From Methylococcaceae bacterium (GTDB lineage Bacteria > Pseudomonadota > Gammaproteobacteria > Methylococcales > Methylomonadaceae): DNA of 19,179 nt. Positions 7,907-15,289 of this stretch are shown here, in pieces. A program made the translations under genes and the position numbers. How positions within the stretch are numbered: the first letter of the stretch is position 1; each line of letters begins with the position of its first letter. The stretch covers positions 1-19,179 of the forward strand of contig JAUXDP010000021.1 in NCBI GenBank assembly GCA_030618325.1, in the 5' to 3' direction. The notes beneath the pieces are model-generated. The model had not been told where the DNA came from. It saw only the letters and a list, made by a program, of their open reading frames with translations, and did no database searches.

Positions 7907-9182
7907 CAGACACTAATTCTGTCCAACAACTGGTGTAATGTGGCGAACGTTTTTCTACTTTGAATTGCCAGCGTTTATCAAACCCTCTGGATGCCAGAGC
8001 GGTAGAATTTGGGAATCGCAGGTTGATTTGATCCATTGTGTTCATGAGTCGTCGGGAATTGATGTTTTCAGCATTGGCAGATATATCAAATATATCTATC
8101 TGTCTGGGTGCAGTTTCGGCTTTGATATGGCTCAACTGCACCGCACAGTGATGGTAGCGATAGCCGGTTTTGAAAATCTGATTTAGTAGATATTTGGCTG
8201 TGCTGACTATTTTCCGGGTGTCTTGAGTGGCGTGATTCAGTTTTAAATTTGCAGAACGCTGATATTGGGGTTCGTTGAGATTGAATGGGTTGGTTTTGAT
8301 GGTAATCCCAATTGAATCTGTAACTGATTTTTGGGCTCTAAGTTTTTCCGCTGCCCGGCTGCAAAAATCTGTTAAAGCTTCGGCTAAAACAGGACGTGTT
8401 GTAATGCGGTTTCTGAAGCTTCTTGAGCAAATAATTTGTTGTTTATCCGGCGCGACTTCTTCTAGCGAAAGACAGGCAGAGCCATTTAGTTCCCGTACGG
8501 TTCGAGCAATAACGACACTGAATTGTGAGCGTATAAAATCTACTGGCTGATGCGCCAGATCCCATGCGCTTGTGATGCCCAACCGGTTTAGTTTTTTTGT
8601 TGTTTGTGAGCCTATTCCCCAAACCTCATTTACCGGAACTCGGTGCATCAATTTATTGCGGTGAGAAGGGCTGGTCAGGTCAACAACGCCTTCAGTCTTC
8701 TGCCATTTTTTGGCAGCAAAATTAGCCAGCTTTGCCAGGGTTTTTGTTGGTCCTATGCCCACGCAAACAGGAAGGCCTGTATTGCGCCAGATGCTTTTTC
8801 TAATTTGCTGCCCATAGGCTGTTGGGTTTTGTTCGGCAATGCCAGTTAAATCCAGAAAAGCCTCGTCAATGGAATAAACTTCCAGGCGGGGCGTGAATTC
8901 TTCCAATACACTCATAACGCGCATGGACAAGTCTGCGTACAATGCGTAATTTGATGAGAATAATTGTATGTTATGTTTTTTGATTAGATGCTCAATCTGA
9001 TGGACTGGGACTGCCATTTTTATACCTAGTTTTTTGACTTCCCCGCTTCGACTGATAATGCAGCCATCATTATTGCTTAGCACGGCAACCGGTTTGTCCC
9101 AAAGGTCAGGCCGGAACACGCGCTCGCAACTGACATAAAAATTATTGCAGTCAACCAGGGCAAAGCATGAGTTAAACGGCAT
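7896..9182 (-). CDS. umuC: DNA polymerase V catalytic subunit UmuC (Y-family translesion polymerase)
   Basis: A 428-residue Y-family DNA polymerase, close to E. coli UmuC (422). With processed UmuD it forms Pol V, which copies past DNA lesions. Catalytic acids are visible: Asp11 in ALVDCNNFYVSCERV and Asp106-Glu107 in YSIDEAFLDL. The conserved NNDGCIISRS block is at ~37-46 and VGIGPTKTLAKLAN at ~141-154. A beta-clamp binding motif QIDIF is at 361-365. The frame stays open upstream to about 9284, but the UmuC family start is at the MPFNSCFALVD residues, so ATG 9182 was chosen; this overlaps the umuD end by 11 bases, a common umuDC arrangement that suggests coupling. The 3' end overlaps spoVR, so no terminator can separate the two genes. 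Confidence 0.95.
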   Translation of the reverse strand: MPFNSCFALVDCNNFYVSCERVFRPDLWDKPVAVLSNNDGCIISRSGEVKKLGIKMAVPVHQIEHLIKKHNIQLFSSNYALYADLSMRVMSVLEEFTPRLEVYSIDEAFLDLTGIAEQNPTAYGQQIRKSIWRNTGLPVCVGIGPTKTLAKLANFAAKKWQKTEGVVDLTSPSHRNKLMHRVPVNEVWGIGSQTTKKLNRLGITSAWDLAHQPVDFIRSQFSVVIARTVRELNGSACLSLEEVAPDKQQIICSRSFRNRITTRPVLAEALTDFCSRAAEKLRAQKSVTDSIGITIKTNPFNLNEPQYQRSANLKLNHATQDTRKIVSTAKYLLNQIFKTGYRYHHCAVQLSHIKAETAPRQIDIFDISANAENINSRRLMNTMDQINLRFPNSTALASRGFDKRWQFKVEKRSPHYTSCWTELVSAKM

Positions 9183-9768
9183 GAATGACTGAGGTAACCA
9201 CGCCCCAGATAACCATATCGATATCTTCATGAATAGTGATGTCCGAGTAGGCGGGGTTTTCCGCAGCAAGCGTGATTTTTCCATCGGTGTTTGTTAGGCG
9301 TTTGACGGTTAACTCACCATTTAGTGCGCAGATCACGATTTTTCCGGGTATTGGCTCAATTGAACGGTCAACAACCAAGATATCGTTGGGATGAATGCCG
9401 GCATCCAACATTGATTCTCCTTCTGCTCGTACGAAGAAAGTAGCTGCCGGTTTTTGTATCAGCAAATCGTTTAGATCCAGGGTTTTTTCAATATAGTCAT
9501 CAGCTGGCGAAGGAAAGCCCGCTGCTACTTTTCCGGTGAAAAGTGGTAATTTGATCGAGCTTGGATGGTTTGCCGGAAATAATAGTGTTGAGAATAAATC
9601 TGGCACTTGTTGGGCTAGTTTTTTTCTGGTTTCCAGTAGCGTTTTAAGTTCTGGAATGATACTTTCCGGAACCCGAATTGCTTTAGTGGTTTCGCCATAA
9701 ATGGAGGAGCCTTTTTTGCGTCCTGCGCCCGGTCTGGCGCCACCACTTTTTTTTGCTGATTGAATCAT
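9172..9768 (-). CDS. umuD: UmuD-like LexA-family autoprotease with basic N-terminal extension
   Basis: A 198-residue self-cleaving regulator and accessory subunit of Pol V. The C-terminal ~125 residues align by eye with E. coli UmuD: cleavage site Ala83-Gly84 in AAGFPSPADDYIE, catalytic Ser119 in GESMLDAG and Lys156 in GELTVKRL, with the same 37-residue Ser-Lys spacing as in E. coli (60/97). E. coli UmuD is only 139 residues. The additional ~58 residues here are basic (GGARPGAGRKKGSSIYGE, then TKAIRVPESIIPELKTLLE) and look like a small DNA-binding module of ribbon-helix-helix kind, known in some longer UmuD-like proteins. This may let the protein repress its own operon through the palindrome at 9788-9813. 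umuC follows with an 11-base overlap. The UmuD assignment is firm; DNA binding is inferred. Confidence 0.93.
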   Translation of the reverse strand: MIQSAKKSGGARPGAGRKKGSSIYGETTKAIRVPESIIPELKTLLETRKKLAQQVPDLFSTLLFPANHPSSIKLPLFTGKVAAGFPSPADDYIEKTLDLNDLLIQKPAATFFVRAEGESMLDAGIHPNDILVVDRSIEPIPGKIVICALNGELTVKRLTNTDGKITLAAENPAYSDITIHEDIDMVIWGVVTSVIHAV

Positions 9769-9787
9769 AAATAGAGCCTGTTAATAT

Positions 9788-9813
9788 TTATGAAAAGTGT
9801 ACACTATTCATAA
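9788..9813. promoter_or_regulatory. 26-bp near-perfect palindrome upstream of umuD (probable operator)
   Basis: Twelve of thirteen base pairs are symmetric; only the 9795/9806 pair fails. The core AGTGTACACT (9796-9805) is a perfect palindrome, flanked by TTATGAA on one side and TTCATAA on the other. It begins 20 bases before the umuD start codon. No CTG-N10-CAG LexA box of the E. coli type was found in the 139-base gap between umuD and nhaD. The likely binder is the UmuD extension itself or another dimeric repressor; this is inference. Confidence 0.65.
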
Positions 9814-9825
9814 TGAGTAGTGCAA
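9796..9825 (-). promoter_or_regulatory. Candidate umuDC promoter overlapping the palindrome
   Basis: On the minus strand TTGCAC (9825-9820) and TACACT (9801-9796) are 18 bases apart. The -10 box lies within the core of the palindrome, so a bound repressor would block RNA polymerase. Box matches are about four of six each, so the call is moderate. Confidence 0.4.
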
Positions 9826-9907
9826 TATTGTTAATAAGAATATGCTGAAATTTTTTAGTTGATAGAGGAAATAAAGGCTCAAGTCTTATATTGCAGCACC
9901 TTTTATT

Positions 9908-10984
9908 ATGTTATGCTCTATCGCAAACATTATGAACACTGTAATGAGGAAATTTTTACTGCCGGTTTTTGGGCTGATGGTTTTGCTGTTGCCCGTGACG
10001 ACCCACGCCGTAGATTTAATGGAAGAACGATTGGATCTGACACACCACTTTGTCGGATATATGTCATTGTTTGTACTTGCACTTGCTTATTTTCTAGTTG
10101 TTCTTGAGGAACAAATTCATTTACATAAATCCAAGCCAGTACTGCTTGCTGCGGGCATTATTTGGGTGCTGATTGCGATTGTATATCAGAGGCACGGCAT
10201 TGATACTGCTGCGGAAGTTGCTTTAAGGCACAGTTTCCTCGAATATTCAGAGCTTTTTTTCTTCCTGCTGGTAGCAATGTCCTATATTAACGCCTTGATT
10301 AATCGAGATGTGTTCGATGCATTGCGTTACTGGTTGATAGTAAGAGGTTTCGGTTACCGGTCATTATTCTGGATTACCGGCATTCTGGCTTTCTGTATTT
10401 CTCCGGTTGCGGACAATCTGACTACAGCATTGATTATGTGCACTGTGGTTATGACAGTAGGTGTTCAGCAGCCAAAATTCATGACGATTTCCAGTGTCAA
10501 TATCGTCGTTGCGGCAAATGCTGGTGGTGCGTTCAGTCCCTTTGGAGACATCACCACTCTAATGGTCTGGCAAAAAGGCATCATTGAATTTTCCAGTTTC
10601 TTCCAATTGTTTATTCCTGCGGTTGTTAATTTTGTGGTGCCCGCAATATGTATGCATTTTAGTATTCCAAAAGGTAAACCTGAAATACCTGATGGTAAGG
10701 TTGTTGAAATTGCAGACGGTGGACTGGTGATTGCCGGACTTTTTTTACTAACTATTCTTACTGCTGTTTGTTTTCATGGTTTTCTACATCTTCCACCTGC
10801 GATTGGTATGTTAACGGGGTTGGGTTATTTGAAGTTTTTCAGTTATTATCAAAGCACAATTTATCGTAGGGAGCAGGTCGTCCCTGGGGAGGTGCATAAC
10901 GGAAAGTTGCAAGGGGAACCTATTGATGTTTTTAAACACATTGCTGATGCGGAATGGGATACACTATTTTTTTCTATGGCGTAA
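9908..10984 (+). CDS. nhaD: NhaD-type Na+/H+ antiporter, N-terminal part (frame ends at a T7 frameshift)
   Basis: This frame encodes ~355 residues of an inner-membrane antiporter of the NhaD / ion-transporter superfamily, which exports Na+ (or Li+) in exchange for protons. Hydrophobic segments run throughout; the first (MRKFLLPVFGLMVLLLPVTTHA) resembles a cleavable signal peptide, as often in NhaD, so ATG 9944 (or 9932) may be the true start rather than 9908; none has a clear ribosome binding site. Conserved blocks are AFCISPVADNLTTAL (~161-175) and AANAGGAFSPFGDITTLMVWQKG (~202-224). The frame breaks after WDTLFF in seven Ts (10967-10973) and ends in SMA. The missing C-terminal third is in the next frame at 10954-11349; a single added T would restore one ~480-residue protein, the normal NhaD length. 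Confidence 0.85.
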   Translation: MLCSIANIMNTVMRKFLLPVFGLMVLLLPVTTHAVDLMEERLDLTHHFVGYMSLFVLALAYFLVVLEEQIHLHKSKPVLLAAGIIWVLIAIVYQRHGIDTAAEVALRHSFLEYSELFFFLLVAMSYINALINRDVFDALRYWLIVRGFGYRSLFWITGILAFCISPVADNLTTALIMCTVVMTVGVQQPKFMTISSVNIVVAANAGGAFSPFGDITTLMVWQKGIIEFSSFFQLFIPAVVNFVVPAICMHFSIPKGKPEIPDGKVVEIADGGLVIAGLFLLTILTAVCFHGFLHLPPAIGMLTGLGYLKFFSYYQSTIYRREQVVPGEVHNGKLQGEPIDVFKHIADAEWDTLFFSMA

Positions 10985-11349
10985 TAATGGCAGTGGGTGG
11001 GTTGGGTTTTATTGGTTACTTAAGTTTGGCCTCTGAATTTATCTATGGGGAAATGGGCGCTACAACAGCCAACATTCTGGTTGGAGTTATTTCAGCAGTC
11101 ATTGATAACATACCGATCATGTATGCGGTGTTGACTATGAAACCTGCTATGCCGGAGGTTCAATGGTTACTGGTAACGTTGACTGCCGGAGTAGGTGGTA
11201 GTTTGTTATCTGTAGGTTCTGCTGCGGGAGTTGCGTTAATGGGCCAGGCGCGGGGGATTTACACTTTTTTCAGTCATCTGAAATGGTTGCCTGCTATTGC
11301 GCTGGGCTATTTTGCAAGTATTTATGTGCACTTTTTGATTAATGGATAA
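10954..11349 (+). CDS. nhaD: NhaD-type Na+/H+ antiporter, C-terminal part (-1 frame relative to the N-terminal part)
   Basis: This frame contains the rest of the antiporter: FFYGVIMAVGGLGFIGYL, then the second signature GVISAVIDNIPIMYAVLTM, which mirrors the DNLTTAL motif of the first half, and a final hydrophobic tail. Family continuity begins at about 10967, just where the upstream frame loses it; the ATG at 10954 is an accidental in-frame codon and not a likely start. A fragment of ~125 residues could not work alone. The whole gene should be read as one unit, 9908 (or 9944) to 11349, either broken, recoded, or wrongly sequenced at the T-run. Confidence 0.82.
   Translation: MGYTIFFYGVIMAVGGLGFIGYLSLASEFIYGEMGATTANILVGVISAVIDNIPIMYAVLTMKPAMPEVQWLLVTLTAGVGGSLLSVGSAAGVALMGQARGIYTFFSHLKWLPAIALGYFASIYVHFLING
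10967..10973 (+). other. T7 homopolymer at the nhaD frameshift
   Basis: Seven Ts lie at the exact joint between the two nhaD frames. Eight would give W-D-T-L-F-F-F-Y-G-V-I-M, an uninterrupted family match. The heptamer around it (A TTT TTT) is not a canonical -1 ribosomal slippery site because the first base is A. RNA polymerase slippage, a contingency (phase-variable) tract, a recent null mutation and a sequencing indel remain possible. Confidence 0.8.
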
Positions 11350-11353
11350 TAAT

Positions 11354-11381
11354 GTTATCGGTTATCGGTTATCGGTTATCG
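11354..11381 (+). repeat. Heptanucleotide tandem repeat, four perfect copies of GTTATCG
   Basis: Four exact head-to-tail copies of GTTATCG occur directly after the nhaD stop. A complementary GATAACCG at 11429-11436 could pair with CGGTTATC at 11373-11380, allowing a stem of eight pairs around a ~48-base loop. The rest of the 198-base gap to trpF holds no convincing promoter box or T-run terminator by eye, and no tryptophan-rich leader peptide. Confidence 0.75.
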
Positions 11382-11547
11382 CCATTTTCATCGATTATGT
11401 TTCTTTGAAGAACCGCAAACCGTAAGCTGATAACCGTGAACATGTATTATTCATATTGGGGCAATTCGTGAGAATGGGTCCTCGTTATTCACCTGTTTAT
11501 GGTATCCTTAAGAGTTCTTTATTAGCTTAACTTTTGAACATTAAATC

Positions 11548-12177
11548 ATGCGGACACGGATTAAAATTTGCGGATTTACTCGTGTCGAAGATGCAGTTTT
11601 TGCATCTCACTCAGGCGTTGATGCAATTGGATTGGTTTTTTATCCTCCCAGCCCCAGAAATGTACAGCTTGCACAGGCGCGTGAAATTGTTCAAGAATTG
11701 CCAGCATTTACATCAGTTGTCGCGCTATTTGTAGATGAGCATGAACGTCGGATCAAAGAAGTATTAAGAGCAGTCCCAATAGATATTATTCAGTTTCATG
11801 GTGATGAAGATGCTGAAGCTTGTCGGATATATAATAAACCTTATATTAAGGCGTTGCGTATGCAGCAGGATATTGATATTGCTCATTGTGCAGACACCTA
11901 CCATGATGCTGCCGGTTTGTTGCTGGATGCGTATCATCCGGATACCAAAGGAGGGACAGGCGACAAATTTGATTGGGCAATGATCCCACAGCAATATACA
12001 TTTCCCCTTATTTTGGCAGGTGGGCTGGATGCAGATAATGCAAAACAGGCGGTACAATCTGTAAAACCGTATGCGCTGGATGTGAGTACGGGTGTAGAAG
12101 TACAAAAAGGCATCAAAGATGCTGTTAAAATGGCGGCATTTGTAGAACAAGTTTATCAAGCGGACAGAATTAAATAA
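11548..12177 (+). CDS. trpF: Phosphoribosylanthranilate isomerase TrpF
   Basis: A 209-residue cytoplasmic (beta/alpha)8-barrel enzyme that isomerises N-(5'-phosphoribosyl)anthranilate to the carboxyphenylaminodeoxyribulose phosphate intermediate of tryptophan synthesis. The general base Cys8 is in KICGFTR and the general acid Asp127 in GLLLDAYHPDTKGGTGDKFDW. The C-terminal phosphate-binding block is LAGGLDADN and the following ALDVSTGVEVQKGIKD. It is a stand-alone TrpF, not fused to TrpC. The start ATG at 11548 begins with the family's conserved R-x-K-I-C-G; no strong Shine-Dalgarno is present. trpB follows after a single base, so the genes are cotranscribed. Confidence 0.97.
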   Translation: MRTRIKICGFTRVEDAVFASHSGVDAIGLVFYPPSPRNVQLAQAREIVQELPAFTSVVALFVDEHERRIKEVLRAVPIDIIQFHGDEDAEACRIYNKPYIKALRMQQDIDIAHCADTYHDAAGLLLDAYHPDTKGGTGDKFDWAMIPQQYTFPLILAGGLDADNAKQAVQSVKPYALDVSTGVEVQKGIKDAVKMAAFVEQVYQADRIK

Positions 12178-12178
12178 G

Positions 12179-13381
12179 ATGACAGAAACATATAATATGC
12201 CTGATGAAAGAGGACATTTTGGTCCCTACGGTGGAATGTTCGTGGCAGAAACATTGATGTTGCCTATTCAGGAATTAAATCAGGCGTATCAGCGCTATAT
12301 GGAAGACCCGGAGTTCATCGCAGAGCTAGATGCTGATTTACAGCATTATGTGGGGCGGCCTTCACCGTTATATTACGCTGAACGCTGGAGCAAAGAGCTG
12401 GGCGGTGCGCAAATTTATTTAAAACGGGAAGATTTGAATCATACCGGAGCGCATAAAGTTAACAATACCATTGGCCAAGCTTTGTTGGCTAAACGCATGG
12501 GAAAAACCCGAATTATTGCCGAAACCGGAGCTGGTCAGCATGGTGTGGCTACTGCGACAGTGGCGGCCAGATTAGGGCTTGAGTGTGTGGTTTATATGGG
12601 GGCTGTTGATGTTCAGCGACAAGCACTTAATGTTTATCGAATGAAGCTGCTGGGCGCTAAAGTTGTTGCTGTTGAGTCAGGATCAAAAACCTTAAAAGAT
12701 GCTTTGAATGAAGCGCTTAGAGATTGGGTTACCCACGTTGACGATACCTTTTATATTATTGGTACAGTGGCAGGGCCTCATCCTTATCCGGCAATGGTCA
12801 GGGATTTTCAGACAGTGATTGGTCGTGAGGCCAAGCAGCAATGTCAGGAAATGACAGACGGCTTGCCAGATGCTTTGGTGGCTTGTGTGGGTGGGGGTTC
12901 CAATGCTATTGGCCTTTTTTATCCCTTTATTGATGATGCAAGTGTGAAAATGTTTGGCGTAGAAGCGGCCGGTGATGGTATTGAAACCGGACGTCATTCG
13001 GCGCCATTGTGTGCCGGTCGCCCTGGCGTTTTACACGGTAATCGCACCTATTTGATGGAAGACGATGATGGTGAGATTATAGAAACGCACTCAATTTCTG
13101 CGGGACTTGATTATCCCGGTGTTGGCCCTGAACATGCCTGGTTAAAAGATATCGGCAGGGTAGAGTATGTCAACATTACAGATGATGAAGCTTTGCAAGG
13201 TTTTCATGCCTTAACCCAAATGGAAGGTATCATACCGGCTTTAGAATCCAGTCATGCCATGGCTTATACGATGAAGCTGGCACCAACTATGGATAAGCAG
13301 CAAATTATTATTGTCAATCTTTCTGGTCGTGGCGATAAAGATATGCACACCATGGCTGAGCGCGAAGGTATCAAAATATGA
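12179..13381 (+). CDS. trpB: Tryptophan synthase beta subunit TrpB
   Basis: A 400-residue PLP enzyme that condenses indole with serine to give tryptophan, working as an alpha2-beta2 complex with TrpA. The PLP lysine is Lys93 in NHTGAHKVNNTIGQ. The indole-contacting Glu115 is in AETGAGQHGVA. The phosphate cradle GGGSNAIG is at ~238-245. The N-terminus GHFGPYGGMFVAETL is typical. Length is normal for the family (E. coli 397). It starts one base after trpF and overlaps trpA by four bases (ATGA), which suggests coupled translation and balanced subunit supply. Confidence 0.98.
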   Translation: MTETYNMPDERGHFGPYGGMFVAETLMLPIQELNQAYQRYMEDPEFIAELDADLQHYVGRPSPLYYAERWSKELGGAQIYLKREDLNHTGAHKVNNTIGQALLAKRMGKTRIIAETGAGQHGVATATVAARLGLECVVYMGAVDVQRQALNVYRMKLLGAKVVAVESGSKTLKDALNEALRDWVTHVDDTFYIIGTVAGPHPYPAMVRDFQTVIGREAKQQCQEMTDGLPDALVACVGGGSNAIGLFYPFIDDASVKMFGVEAAGDGIETGRHSAPLCAGRPGVLHGNRTYLMEDDDGEIIETHSISAGLDYPGVGPEHAWLKDIGRVEYVNITDDEALQGFHALTQMEGIIPALESSHAMAYTMKLAPTMDKQQIIIVNLSGRGDKDMHTMAEREGIKI

Positions 13382-14181
13382 GCAGGTTAGCAGCAAAATT
13401 TGTTGAATTATCCAATGCTGGGCGTAAGGCACTCATTCCTTTCATAACAGCAGGCGATCCGAGCCCTGAGTTTACCGTTCCTATGATGCACGCTATGGTT
13501 TCAGCTGGCGCTGATATTATTGAGCTCGGAGTGCCTTTTTCTGACCCGATGGCCGATGGTCCAGTTATTCAACGAGCCAGCGAGCGAGCACTTGAACAGG
13601 GGATGAGTTTACGTAAGGTATTGCAGATTGCAACGCAATTCAGAAGTCAGGATCAAAAGACGCCATTGGTAATAATGGGTTATTTGAATCCGATCGAAGC
13701 GATGGGTTATGAGCAATTTGCTAACGCAGCCAGGAAAGCGGATATTGATGGTGTCATTACTGTTGACATGCCTCCTGAAGAAGCTGATGAATATGTTGCC
13801 TTATTAGGCAGCCAAAATATCGATCCTGTTTTTCTGTTGTCACCGAATAGTAGTGATGAACGTATTAAGAAAGTGGCGGCAGTGACTAGTGGCTACCTTT
13901 ATTATGTATCCTTGAAAGGAGTAACTGGTGCCGGGCATTTAGATACCGATGAGGTGGCCAGAAAATTGCAACAGATAAGAGCAAATACCGATTTGCCGGT
14001 AACCGTTGGCTTTGGCATAAAAGATGCGCAAACTGCAAAAACAGTAGCTGAAATTGCTGACGGAGTGGTAGTGGGGAGTGTTGTGGTAAGTAAGATCGAA
14101 ACTAACCTTACCAAACCTGAAACAGCCCACCAGGAAATCGTGGAATTATTGACGGAGATGCGACAAGCGATGGATAGCTAG
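13378..14181 (+). CDS. trpA: Tryptophan synthase alpha subunit TrpA
   Basis: A 267-residue barrel enzyme that cleaves indole-3-glycerol phosphate to indole and glyceraldehyde 3-phosphate, passing indole through a tunnel to TrpB. Catalytic Glu49 and Asp60 are in IIELGVPFSDPMADGP, at exactly the E. coli numbering. The flexible-loop region YVSLKGVTGAG (~178-188) and the phosphate-binding end VGFGIKDAQTA and GVVVGSVVV are intact. Length is near E. coli TrpA (268). The ATG overlaps the trpB stop. It is the last gene of the trp part; a palindromic repeat separates it from accD. Confidence 0.98.
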   Translation: MSRLAAKFVELSNAGRKALIPFITAGDPSPEFTVPMMHAMVSAGADIIELGVPFSDPMADGPVIQRASERALEQGMSLRKVLQIATQFRSQDQKTPLVIMGYLNPIEAMGYEQFANAARKADIDGVITVDMPPEEADEYVALLGSQNIDPVFLLSPNSSDERIKKVAAVTSGYLYYVSLKGVTGAGHLDTDEVARKLQQIRANTDLPVTVGFGIKDAQTAKTVAEIADGVVVGSVVVSKIETNLTKPETAHQEIVELLTEMRQAMDS

Positions 14182-14204
14182 TAGGTATACAATAACTATA
14201 TTTC

Positions 14205-14272
14205 ACCAAGAAGAACACGAAGTCTTATATTGTTACTTATTGTTTCTTCGTGAACTTCGTGTTCTTCGTGGT
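14205..14272. repeat. CACGAAG-type intergenic palindromic repeat
   Basis: The left arm (14205-14223, contains AAGAACACGAAGT) and right arm (14254-14272, ACTTCGTGTTCTTCGTGGT) are reverse complements at 18 of 19 positions around a 30-base spacer. The right half also shows CTTCGTG three times in tandem at nine-base steps. Repeats of this CACGAAG/CTTCGTG kind occur between genes in many bacteria, from memory. A run of As right after the right arm means an RNA read from either strand could form a hairpin, so it may dampen transcription from trpA into accD. Confidence 0.75.
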
Positions 14273-14287
14273 TTAAAAAAACGTTAA

Positions 14288-14293
14288 TATAAT
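14288..14293 (+). promoter_or_regulatory. Candidate -10 box for accD
   Basis: A perfect TATAAT lies 54 bases before the accD ATG, just downstream of the palindromic repeat. The sequence 17 bases upstream (TTCGTG, in the repeat) is a poor -35. If real, accD-folC-dedD-cvpA would have a promoter separate from trp. Confidence 0.3.
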
Positions 14294-14347
14294 GTGGATG
14301 GAGTAGTAGCTACATTATAAAAATATAAGTTTGGAGTAAAAACAACG

Positions 14348-15265
14348 ATGAGTTGGTATGAAAAATTAGTTCCTGCAAAAATTCGTACGGAGTCCTCAAA
14401 TAAAGGCACAGTGCCGGAGGGTTTGTGGAGCAAATGTCCTGGTTGCAATGCTATTCTTTATAATACAGAATTGGAAAGAAATTTAAGTGTCTGTCAAAAA
14501 TGCAGCTACCATTTGCGTATTTCAGCCCGGACTCGATTGCATATTTTCCTGGATGAACCAGGGAGAGAAGAAATTGGCCAGGGCCTTAAGCCCAATGATC
14601 CTTTAAAGTTTAAGGACAGTAAAAAATATAAAGATCGCATTGCCCAGGCACAAAAAAAAACCAAAGAGACCGATGCGTTGGTGGTGATGCAAGGAAAGTT
14701 GCAGGGTAATGATATTGTCGCTGCTGCTTTTGAATTTAGTTATATGGGTGGTTCCATGGGTTCAGTTGTTGGCGAGCGTTTTGTCAGGGGGGTTAACAGG
14801 AGCTTAGAATTAGGAGCCCCGTTTATCGTATTTACCGCCAGTGGCGGAGCAAGAATGCAAGAGTCATTATTTTCGTTGTTTCAAATGGCAAAAACCAGTG
14901 CCGCATTGACTAAATTGTCAGAGGCTGGACTTCCTTTTATTTCTTTCATGACTGATCCTACTATGGGCGGCGTTTCCGCCAGTCTGGCAATGCTGGGGGA
15001 TATTAATGTGGCAGAACCTAATGCGCTAATTGGTTTTGCAGGTCCTAGAGTGATTGAGCAAACGGTTAGAGAAAAATTACCGGAAGGTTTTCAACGAAGT
15101 GAGTTTTTGCAAGAACATGGGGCAATCGACATGATTCTTAATAGGCACGATATAAGGGCAAGTATTGCAAGTATATTGTCCATATTAATGACTAAAGATA
15201 ATCCTAAAAAAACCAGAAAGAGGGCTCCTGCAAAAAACGTTCGGAAGCCAAAAAAAGTCCAATAA
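14348..15265 (+). CDS. accD: Acetyl-CoA carboxylase carboxyltransferase subunit beta AccD
   Basis: A 305-residue subunit of the heteromeric acetyl-CoA carboxylase; with AccA it transfers CO2 from biotin to acetyl-CoA, the first committed step of fatty acid synthesis. The N-terminal zinc ribbon has four Cys at 30, 33, 49 and 52 (KCPGCNAIL, then SVCQKCSYHL). The crotonase-like core contains YMGGSMGSVVGERFVRG, the FTASGGARMQES oxyanion block, and DPTMGGVSASLA. The basic C-terminal tail (KKTRKRAPAKNVRKPKKVQ) is normal for some gammaproteobacteria. Length matches E. coli (304). GGAG lies 11 bases before ATG, a bit far. folC begins 24 bases after the stop. Confidence 0.98.
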   Translation: MSWYEKLVPAKIRTESSNKGTVPEGLWSKCPGCNAILYNTELERNLSVCQKCSYHLRISARTRLHIFLDEPGREEIGQGLKPNDPLKFKDSKKYKDRIAQAQKKTKETDALVVMQGKLQGNDIVAAAFEFSYMGGSMGSVVGERFVRGVNRSLELGAPFIVFTASGGARMQESLFSLFQMAKTSAALTKLSEAGLPFISFMTDPTMGGVSASLAMLGDINVAEPNALIGFAGPRVIEQTVREKLPEGFQRSEFLQEHGAIDMILNRHDIRASIASILSILMTKDNPKKTRKRAPAKNVRKPKKVQ

Positions 15266-15289
15266 CTCTAGATTTTTACTGCTACTGAT

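Noticed and set aside
9183..9284. N-terminal extension of the umuC frame upstream of ATG 9182
   Set aside because: The additional residues lie wholly over the umuD 3' end and precede the universally conserved UmuC start (ALVDCNNFY near residue 10).
9769..9907. E. coli-type LexA box (CTG-N10-CAG) for umuDC
   Set aside because: Each CTG in the gap was checked by eye; none has CAG ten bases further on.
10954..10973. Canonical -1 ribosomal slippery heptamer at the nhaD joint
   Set aside because: The heptamer in the zero frame is A-TTT-TTT, which breaks the X-XXY-YYZ rule, and no obvious downstream pseudoknot was seen; transcriptional slippage or an indel is more likely.
11350..11547. Tryptophan leader peptide and attenuator before trpF
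   Set aside because: No short frame with adjacent Trp codons and no terminator/antiterminator pair followed by a T-run was visible.
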